Assembly (NCBI RefSeq): GCF_030272615.1
Contig: NC_081414.1
Coordinates: 816,208,396 to 816,272,395, forward strand
From: Cryptomeria japonica
Taxonomy: Eukaryota; Streptophyta; Pinopsida; Cupressales; Cupressaceae
Direction: 5' to 3'
DNA: 64,000 nucleotides
Shown here in pieces: positions 55,255 to 64,000 of this stretch (the first letter of the stretch is position 1; each line of letters opens with the position of its first letter). The notes beneath the pieces are model-generated. The model made no database searches and was not told the origin of the DNA. It saw nothing but the letters and a program-made list of their open reading frames with translations. The position numbers and the translations under genes were made by a program.

Positions 55255-58200
55255 ATTATTTATATTATAATATATAATTATTATAATTTTTTTTTTAAAA
55301 ATAGTATTTAAAAAATTTATAAATATGTAATTAACTATTTAAAAAATTATATTTATAAATAAAAGAAATATTAAAAATCCATTTTTTTAATTTTAAAATA
55401 AATAAAGTTCAAACTTTTTAATTAATTTTAAAATATACAGAAAGTTTTTACTTTTTAATTAGATGTGAACTATATTAAATATGAAAAAAAATTGTCTTTG
55501 CCAAAAAAGAATAGTTTGCAAATATAAAAAAAACAAATTAGTTGTACGTTTTCCAATTTCACCATTAGAGTCAAAGCTATGAGAGGGGTTGAATTGAAAA
55601 CATGCAATCATAGTAAAATTGAAACCGACAAGGCAAAACAATTATGGATAAAAAAAACGGCTAAAAGTGAAACAACTGCGGATTAAAAAAACTAGCTAAA
55701 AGTGATGGATGGTCGAAATTTATTTAATCGTCTTGCAACAGTACAGAAGTAGAGACAATCGTAGATATGTACTAACAGGTTGCCCATTTCATGTAAGGAT
55801 ATGCTTTCAGCATTAAAAAAAAAAGTTATTTAAGTTGGATTTTGTACTCACTTCTTTTGAACATATAAGTGTACACATAAGATTTTAAATTATTTTGATT
55901 TAGTATTTAGTATTTAGTATTTAGTTTTAGGTTGATGTCTTTTATTTGTTTTTTCCCTATCCTAGAAGATTTGAATTCAGTACTATTTAAATGCCTATAA
56001 TATGGACTTTGCATCAAATCAAGTGCTCTTTGGTTGGATTGATGTCTTAATGAGACTCATTGATATAATGCTTGAAGTTGATGTCTTTTTACTCTCTTTT
56101 TTATATTGGTTGATGGGAGATACTATCACATTTCAAATTGTTTAAAAATCTAATTAATCTAGATTTCTATTCACGAATCAAATGAGAGAATTTTTAAACA
56201 AATATTTATGTTTTCAAATGTTATCAATTATTAACATGTCAAATTTTTAACAAAAATGTATAAATAATTGATTATTGCAATTTATTAGCTAAGGAAGTTT
56301 GATTCATTTTTTGGGCTTTCACTTATTTGAGAAAAACACGAACTTTTCAAATAATAAAATATTAGTTGTTTAAATATATTTAGTCGATAGACTATTTATG
56401 GTGGGGATTGTCCACCAGATTCCATGAGTCTCACACCTAAGCGTTTTCTCCTTGCTCGTAAAGTTGCAGTTGTTTGTTTTTCTCTGTTGCCCACAAACTT
56501 TAATGTTATTTTAAGATGAAGCAAAAATTAGCCCATTTACTAATAATTATTTGCATTGCCACATACCTGGTGGACGTGAGCGTAGGAAGAGTTGTTGTAA
56601 TTATTACAAAATTGTCATGTAAATAAAATTGTGGGTTTAGATTGTCATTGGGGTGGTTACTTTTTACCACCCACTACAACCACTAAGAAAGGAAATTAAA
56701 ATGAAGCACACAAAAGACAACAAAAATCTCTTATGCATCCTTTGGGATGGATTTCTCAGACATTTTATACCTGAACACATCAACAAATATTTTCCCTTCT
56801 TTCTTGGAGAGTTAAATAAATTATAAATACAAGGTAACACTTGTATAGATCTAGAATTGGTTACCAATATCAGTTTAATATAATAAAATATCGGCAATAC
56901 AAAATAAAAAACAAACCCTAAAAGAATACTAAAGCACCCAAAAGATCAAACCTATTGCATTTCTTACAATAAAGGTTTTTAATACATGACCAAATGTTGT
57001 TCAAACCACAAGCCTAGCTTGGAAATAGCAAGGCATCATTATCAATCCATCTACCCCTACTATAGAATATTTTTAATAGAGCTTATAAATAATGTCGAAT
57101 GAATTTATTGTTTCTCCTCTCTTTGAAGAAAAGACCTCAAACTCACTTTTTAAAATAAAGCTCACCTTAAGGACATCAACAAAGTAGAAGATAAATTTCA
57201 CAAAAAGTGTTGTCTTGTGAATATGTTGACCACTAAATAAAGAGATCAACCAAAAGTAATTGTCTATGCCAAGGATATATCCACAGGGAAATGCATATGT
57301 GTAAGGTAATAGATTGAAGTTTAAACAAAAACTATGTATTTTTCTATTGAAATTGAATAACCTAAATATAGAAAGGACCTAAGTGATTATATATGGTCAT
57401 GATCGGTCTTTAGGAAAGGGCAGAAAAAAATGTAGATTAAGCGCATAGATTGTTGAAATATTTAAATTTTTTATACTCAAGCTCCTTCCTGGACATTGTG
57501 TTCCATTAAAAAAAATATACAAAATAGTGGATTTTATATGAACCACACATACCTAGAAGCATTGGAGATATAATAGTATTGATAGCCAAAGTGAAGGAGG
57601 GCTATACTCATGGGGATAGTATTGTTGCTACTCTAAAACCCAAATAACAAAAGTAATTAATAGAAGGAAACAAAAAAATAAACTTACAAATATCATTGTC
57701 AAAATAGAGGCTATAAAAAGAAAGGGCAAAAACATACCTGAAATTAAAAAATAGTATTATTAGTCAAGGTTTGCTTGTTTTGTAATGAGTTTGAAGAATA
57801 TACGATATTGTTAGACATCCTACAATGTTGTGGAGTGTAACATCAATACATTCAACTTGTTCGCGGGCATCCTCTTTTAATTGTCGAGAGTCTCTATCAA
57901 CAAGGTCAATGTCTTGAGCTTATTACAAATTGCTACTAGTACAAAGATGCACTACAATTTCATGTATCCCTCCAATGAAAACAACCATCATTATTTGATT
58001 CTTAATTTGTCCACTATTTTTCATAGATCCATCATGTTTTCTTTTGAACCTCTTCTCCTCTCCACCTCCCTTAAGAAAACAGGAAGCTGAGTGTCACAAA
58101 GAATAATAGTAATAAACGTTTTGACAAAGTGTCATAATGAGATAACATTAAATGCAAAATATACCATGAATGTAAACTTATTGATAAGGTGCTACAAATA

Positions 58201-58436
58201 GATGAGATTTAATTTAAATGAGCATCCTAAGACTAAATATACAATCTGTTTGACAAATTGCCTCGAAATATGGCCTAGTGAATTGCATGGTATGCACACA
58301 AAAAGATTTATTGAAAAGAATTCCAAAAGACTTTCATGTAAATGAAATTTGGTAGGTGTAAATCCAAATTCCATGATATTTTCTAATATTCTCCTTGCCT
58401 TTTCCAAAATGGTATCTTAGAAACAAGGTATGGACA
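55255..58436. other. AT-rich intergenic DNA, no gene seen
   Basis: Strongly AT-rich with many homopolymer runs. Short open frames (for example 57881-58090) have no protein-like features. The TGGTATCTTAGA at about 58410 faintly resembles a copia PBS. Confidence 0.6.
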
Positions 58437-59094
58437 TGTAGAACACAATTCTACTACTAAGAGGGGAGGTGAATTAATAGTAGATTAAACTTTTAGACCC
58501 TTAGTTAATTAAGCACTCTTGATAAATAGTAAAAAATTTAAAATCAAAACTAAAAAGAATGTGATTGCACATAGAATCCAACACACATGAAATACATGGA
58601 AAACTCCAAATGGGAAAAACCACAATGAGAAGTGTTGCTAGGATCTATTTTCCTTGTAAGGGAGTTAAGTAGCAAAAAAACTTCCTAGACTAACCTTGAG
58701 AAGATGGTAATACAAAAACTTGTACAAATCATTACAACAATTACAAAAACTTAAGCTTGCATAGCACAACAAAGTGATTTACGTGAGGAAAACTCGTTCA
58801 GTAGAAAAACCCCACACTCCAAAAGCTGCCCAATATATTATTCAAAAATAAACAACAAATTACAATATACTTGTAGAGCAAGCTTCTTATAGGAGTATCA
58901 CCAGCAAGATTCAGAGGCAACTCAACAACTTTTAGACTCTGATAACACATCGTAGTACTATAGTTGTAATACAATCCCCTCTTAAAATAAGGTTGGCTTT
59001 TAGGGCCAACACAACACTCAAAATATCCACCATTAGATCTATGACCTAATAATAAACAATCAAGATTTACAATGATAGATTATATGTGAAAATT
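58437..59094 (-). mobile_element. Copia LTR relics, minus orientation
   Basis: On the minus strand, GGTTTTTCCCATTTGGAGTTTTCC (about 58618-58595), the end block CTCCCCTCTTAGTAGTAG...TTCTACA (to 58437) and a second GGGGTTTTTC...GAGTTTTCC block (about 58825-58785) are typical of plant copia LTR 3' regions. Ends are not verified. Confidence 0.4.
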
Positions 59095-60979
59095 TGTTTC
59101 GGGGGTGCCCTCAAAAACCTCCATTGAGGCATGCTACTCCTTGGACCCCCAACCGGTCAGGACACTGAGGTCAGCAAGGGGAAATCCCCTTGCAATCCCA
59201 AGTCAGAGGCTCTACCTCGAACCACCGTCATCACATACCAACAATAACCTTTCATCAACAATACTCTTTTGTCATTGCAAGGTTGAGACACCATTTTCCT
59301 AATAGTCCTATATAACCTCACAAAAAATTTATACAATGCTTTAAGAGCACCAACCCTAAGAAATCACCAAATTCCTTTCTTAAGAGCACCAACTCTTACA
59401 ATCATTAAATTTTCAATCTAACCACCAACTCAGCATCCTTTGACACCAACCATAAGGATGCTACAAATAAGTTAAATTACTAATTTCAATTTGCGATATT
59501 ATAAGTTACAAAATTTGAGGGTGATGCTCTGCAAAATGGAAGGATTAGTAAAAACCTATTTTCATAGCTAAACGCACACAAAGAAACACAAGAGACAAGA
59601 GTAAATCATTAGTGTTAGCAAATAAAAGATTAAATACTATCCTAAGCAAGCATATCAAGAAAGACACTGCTAAACAAATAGAAAGCTTAAGGAATCTACA
59701 AAAAGTAACTAAACATTTCCATATGCTATCTACCATGCCGGTAGCTTCTCCTTCCTTGTTCCTCTCCTCTCCAAGTTCCAAATTAGTGTAGCTCTCAGCA
59801 ACTTTTTGTGCTATGGATGCCTTATAAAGGTTCAAGATTGAGAAATGATTAATCTAAAAATGATATGCAAGTGTGATCAAACTAATTAGATGCTATGAAA
59901 TGAGAGTGATTTATTTTAGACCAAAATAACAATGTATGTGATTTATGCTAAATGCTCTTCTCTAAAATTCAATATAATGTAAATGCATACAAGTTTTCAG
60001 GATCTAGATTATGAAGAAATGAGCTCTATTTATAGGAAAAATGGAGCAATGGATGGTTGAGATTGAGTAATCTCAACAAGGGTCGGGATTGAAGAGCTAA
60101 TGATCCATGTGAGGACTTTCAACCCAATCCCAGGATGACAAGTGTCAACATGAGAGGGGTTGAGGGGAGAGGGAAGAAGCATTAAATGCTTGATATGACC
60201 TGAGGGTTAACTTGGGAGGTGAAGCTAAGGTTGAGTTAAATGGATAAATTCATTATTCAAAGAATAATGCTTTTATCCAATGGATAAACTCTTGTGCAAG
60301 AGTTAGAGAGATAACCATGGTCAAAGCAATAAATGCTTGAGGAGACACATGGGTCACATGAGGGTTGAGTTAGGGGTCAAAGTCCCTAACCATGGGTGCA
60401 AGTGGAATTAACCATAAATGGTCATGTAAGAGCCATTAGTGGTTTGGAAGACTTTAGAGGTTAGCTTGTTGGACACATAAAGCATTAAATGTTTTTCAAA
60501 GACTTTGGAGTCTTTGAGAAGTGACTCCAAATTGCTTAGGAATGTGACAATATTTAAGGGATGGATTAGGCTAATTAGGAATGGTTTAGAAGAATCTAGA
60601 AGGGGGTTAGGATTGCAAGTGGGTTTGGTGGGTGAGAGAAAATAGGATTTTTATTAAAATAAAATTCATTTATTTCAATAAATAGGTGCAAGTTGCATTT
60701 TTAGGAAAATGCAAGTGGGGGGAATTTAATGATTTAAATAAATATTTTATTTAATTTATTTAAAAGAGGAAGGGGTTTTTATTAAATAAATAGAATTTAT
60801 TCATTTAATTGATTGTGAATTTGGTTTAATGAATTAATTAAAATAAATTGAATAATTTATTTAATTAATAGGAGAATGTTTGAAGATGAATTAATTAAAT
60901 ATTTGATGGCTGGTGGGTTTTTAATCAAATAAATAGCAAATATTCATTTAATTAAAATGGACATATTCATGTGACTACA
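59095..60979 (-). repeat. Probable 3' LTR of a second PMD-carrying gypsy element (gypsy-3)
   Basis: The minus strand starts TGTAGTCACATG at 60979, directly after a purine tract, similar to the gypsy-1 PPT/LTR junction. A strong TATA box (CTATAAATAG) is at 60035-60026. The lower end is proposed at 59095 (minus ...CACCCCCGAAACA) but is uncertain because the second LTR is outside the window. Confidence 0.6.
60026..60035 (-). promoter_or_regulatory. TATA box of the gypsy-3 LTR
   Basis: Minus-strand CTATAAATAG followed by AGCTC, a canonical plant TATA context. Confidence 0.6.
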
Positions 60980-60992
60980 TTTGCCCCTCTTT
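60980..60992 (-). other. Polypurine tract of gypsy-3
   Basis: Minus-strand AAAGAGGGGCAAA immediately before TGTAG; compare AAAGTGGGGGCTAAA-TGTAG in gypsy-1. Confidence 0.7.
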
Positions 60993-61539
60993 GAGACGGT
61001 GTGGTTTATCACGTCGTTTCAAAGAAACAAAAAAATAGGTGTGAAGAAATATTAATTTAATGGGTGGTATGCCCCCTTGAGAGATGGGCCGAAAATTTTG
61101 AAAAATCGGGCGATCTCTCGAAAAAGAATGAAATTTGGCGGGGTGATAGAAGAGAAGATTTTAGTAATACTAGTGAAAAAAATAGAAGAAATCGGAGATA
61201 AAATGAAGAAATGGGAGGCTTTGGAAGTTCATGGGGTCCACGCTGGTGAGCGGGGGAAAATTAAGGTTACAGTGAAGGGTATATATGGGGAGGAAGGGGT
61301 GAAAACAGACTCATTTACATTCACGTCCATAGTGAATTTTGAGCTCTGATAGTGACCTTTTGAAAGAGCAAGCAGCGGTCAAGATGCCAGTTCCTATAGC
61401 AGATCATCGATTAGAGCGAGTTCGTCGATTCCAGTGGCCAGACGACTATAGACCAGCGATACGTGAATTTGAATTTTTTGAATTTTATGCATTTTTGATA
61501 GGTTTTTGCTTGGTCCAAGTTGAGTCAACACTAGCGCTA

Positions 61540-61840
61540 AAACTATGTTTTTGGCATTATTGTCAACTAAATTAGCATTTTTGTGTCGCTATGGTGCTTT
61601 TGTATAGTCGTTTTAGCGCGTTTGTCAAGTGTAGTGCTATTGTATAACTGATTTAGCACTATTGGGTTTTTAGCGCTATTGAGTAGTTGATTGAGCGCTT
61701 TTGCTGTGAGGTGGTGCTATTGTATAGTCGATGTAGCGCTATTGTTGGTTTAGCACTATTGGATAGTTGATTTAGCACGTTTGTTAGCACTTTAGCGCTA
61801 TTGTGTGCAGAATAGCACTTTTGTTAGGAAAATAGATGCC
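61540..61840 (+). repeat. Degenerate TAGCGCTATTG-type short repeats
   Basis: TAGCGCTATTG, TAGCACTATTGGATAGTTGATT and variants recur about every 25-40 bp. They lie in what would be the 5' UTR or first intron of the PMD gene. Confidence 0.7.
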
Positions 61841-63279
61841 CCAGTGTGTTTGAATAAGAATCTCCCGATGCCAATGGTGGATGGATGGAAATGTGAGTTG
61901 AGAGTTGTTTTGAACCATAGCAGTCCTGATGAGACTTAGGTCATTAGGATAAATGTTTGTTGGAGTCTAGGTGTGCCATGATTGCTTACCTGTTGAGACC
62001 CGAAGATACTTGATCAAAGTATCTGTTGATAGTCTAGATTTAAACTTAAGAAAGTTTGAAACAAAACAATTGATGATGATGGTTGATGTATGTGTGTAGG
62101 AGGAGCTTCACGTCTTACAGATGCACGAGAGGCATCCCACCACACTGGTGTTGCGTGATCATTTGACAGAGGCCAAGGTGGATTACATTGCAGGAACTGG
62201 GCTGTACGATGTTATGCATATGCCCGTGATTTGGACAAATCGCGGTTTGATCACAGCATTGGCAAAGCGATGGCATAGTGAGACATGCATGTTTCACTTG
62301 GCGCAGGGGGAGATGATAGTTACACTGGAGGATGTATGGTGCATCCTAAACATTCCCATTCATGGAGAGCTGGTGACGTATGACCGATCTTAGGGGGCAG
62401 CAGCAGTGTAGAGATTTTTTGATGAGGATGTATTTATTCACGATGGCTCGATAGCATGGGAGGATATAGTTGCTTTGTATGAACCACTACCGTTTGTGTT
62501 ATCAGGTATTGTTGGGGGACTGCTATGTCCAGATCGACGATCGCATGGACTGGTCATTGGTTGGGGTCAGGTGATCAAGCAGATGATGACAAAGGGGACC
62601 CGGTTTGCATGGGGACCATGTGTATTATCGCACTTATATCGGGAGCTACATGAGGTAGTATACCGAGAGGTGAGCTCATTGGGAGTAGGGATCACTCTGC
62701 TTCATATTTGGGCATGGGAGCACCTTCCTGTGACATGACCTATGAGTCTGAGATTCAGAGTAATGGACCAGTTGTATGTATATATGTATGGAGGTATGAT
62801 GAGTCAGCCCCACCTGGGGAAGTTAGAGTGGTGGCGGCGGGCACTGGATGACTTAGATACCATGATCTAGAGGTCATACATTGAGTGTGAACCCTGGGAG
62901 AATGATGCAGAGGCCTTGTCGTATGTGTTCATGACATGATACCTCATTGTTAGGACAACCTACAACGTGGAGAGATAGCTTCTGGGGAGAGTACTGAGAT
63001 AGTTTAGGCAGAGGTAGGGATTGCCTAGTGGATCGAGAGAGTATGCACGGGTGGTACGAGAGAGGTTCTTATGGGGGCCAGTATTACCTTATGATCAGGC
63101 TTTGGCAGAGTTCTGCACATTACAGGGGAGACCATGGCAGATGAGGCTGGGGGTGGTAGATGCAGGGGTGTTAGAGGAGTATACATAGTATATCGCCGCA
63201 CATCCGATTCCTCAAATATCTGATCCCATAGAGCTTATTCCATCCTTTGAGGAGGAGAGGAGATCGTGTAGGTGGATGA

Positions 63280-63420
63280 GGGAGAGGAGATGGTGGTGGT
63301 GGGGATGGAGGAGGAGGTGATGGAGGAGGTGGTGGAGGAGGAGGATTTGGAGGAGGTGGTGGATTCAAAGGTGGAGATGGGGGTAGTGGACGGTTACAGC
63401 GGAGAGGGAGAGGTGGGTAG
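63280..63420 (+). repeat. GGA/GGT-rich low-complexity tract
   Basis: Purine-rich GGAGGAGGTGGT sequence encoding a Gly run in the PMD frame; many G-runs could form quadruplexes. Confidence 0.75.
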
Positions 63421-64000
63421 CCATTGCGGCTATCTCAGGGACCTTTGATGCAGGGAGGCATGAGATTAGGTGGTAGGGATGCGGGGGAGGGACAAGTACC
63501 TATGGAGACAGGGGAGGGAGCCACTAGAGAGGCACCTATGGATACAGGGGAAGGAGCTACAAGTGGAGATCTGCGAGACCATATGATATTATTTTTGCAG
63601 ACTCAACTAGAGGATATGGAGGTAGAGGTGGCAGCTAGAGATGTGCAACTGTTTGCACGAGAGTCGGAGTTGACCATAGTGTTGTGGGAGAGGGATCAGG
63701 TGGTGGAGATATTTACAAAGTTGCAGGAGAGAGTACGGGTTGGGGTAGGAGCACAGGGTCCTGCTAGGGAGGCGATGAGGGAGATGCGGCAAGCACAGGT
63801 AGAGATAGATGATTGGCGAGGGTTATATGAGCAGGTGGTGCCAGCTAGTTAGCAAGCACTTAGCTATTCCCAGATGCGGCGAGCAAGATCAAAGCGATCT
63901 CAAAGGATGCAAAGCAGTGGTGGTGTGATGGGTCCTCCACAGCGAGATAGATCACGTGGTGTAGGGGGTAGTGGGGGAGCAGGTGGTGATGGTGGTGCAA

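Larger units (their letters stand above)
61384..64000 (+). pseudogene. Second PMD (MAIN/MAIL-like) gene, antisense to gypsy-3, truncated by window end
   Basis: The main exon starts after a TGTGTAG acceptor at 62101 (EELHVLQMHERHPTTLV). PMD features in order: FHLAQGEMIVTLEDVWCILNIPI, VTYDRS (as in the gypsy-1 copy), WGPCVLSHLYRELHEV and LLHIWAWEHLP. Downstream are a Gly-rich stretch (about 63290-63420) and a Glu/Leu-rich probable coiled coil (about 63570-63760), still open in part at 64000. Frame stops include TAG at 62392, 62410, 62869, 62977, 62998 and 63187, and TGA at 62737 and 62935, most explicable as C-to-T changes in CAG or CGA. A possible upstream exon begins at ATG 61384 (MPVPIADHRLERVRRF). 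PMD proteins act in the nucleus; this copy is non-functional as read. Confidence 0.82.

Noticed and set aside
59105-59302. GC-richer block with possible small protein
   Set aside because: Better explained as LTR U5 sequence of gypsy-3 with an inverted CAAGGGGAAATCCCCTTG motif.

Overview
This is a stretch of plant nuclear DNA made almost entirely of nested, mostly decayed retroelements. I found no convincing intact host gene. Plant lineages are recognisable throughout: Ty1/copia, Tat-like Ty3/gypsy with a second RNase H, plant LINE RNase H, the plant mobile domain (PMD) and telobox-type promoter motifs. The density of old elements, the very long LTRs and the amount of C-to-T decay suggest a large-genome seed plant, perhaps a gymnosperm. 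That is an inference; the species cannot be read from the sequence.

Layout. 1-4354: part of a giant-LTR gypsy relative (minus strand) with an array of GC-rich hairpins and a broken ORF; it sits in the last codons of a copia pol gene. 4355-21717: a minus-strand Ty1/copia element, split in its reverse transcriptase by a 12,668-bp gypsy element (5595-18262, TSD AGAAG, two 1663-bp LTRs). That gypsy element has a gag-less but nearly open pol and, antisense between pol and 3' LTR, an intron-containing PMD pseudogene. 21718-27253: degraded DNA with LTR footprints and pieces of a possible host gene. 27254-36625: a giant solo LTR (TSD CAGTG) carrying a second giant solo LTR (29007-33581, TSD GGTTT); the pair splits an apparent exon. 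36626-41103: gene-like and AT-rich sequence. 41104-55254: a 5'-truncated LINE tail (16-bp TSD) split by a 12,271-bp gypsy element (42451-54721, TSD GGATC) whose RNase H domains lie on both sides of the RT. 55255-59094: AT-rich sequence and LTR relics. 59095-64000: the 3' end of another minus-strand gypsy element, again with an antisense PMD gene that runs off the window.

How it fits together. The LTRs at 1-4354, 27254-36625, 29007-33581, 42451 and 51649-54721 share TGTTGTGAC...CAACA termini and, where complete, a telobox palindrome upstream of a TATA box. The gypsy element at 42451-54721 therefore shows the coding domain associated with the solo LTRs. Most LTRs carry regularly spaced imperfect GC-rich hairpins (about 165-176 bp or 84 bp pitch), and a similar hairpin recurs in the transcribed part of the unrelated gypsy LTRs at 5595 and 16600. 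The two PMD-carrying gypsy elements have similar PPT/LTR junctions and appear to belong to one lineage. Most premature stops look like C-to-T changes, often at glutamine codons, as expected for methylated repeats. Nothing here looks like a working gene set; the interest lies in element architecture, passenger genes and repeat-encoded hairpins.
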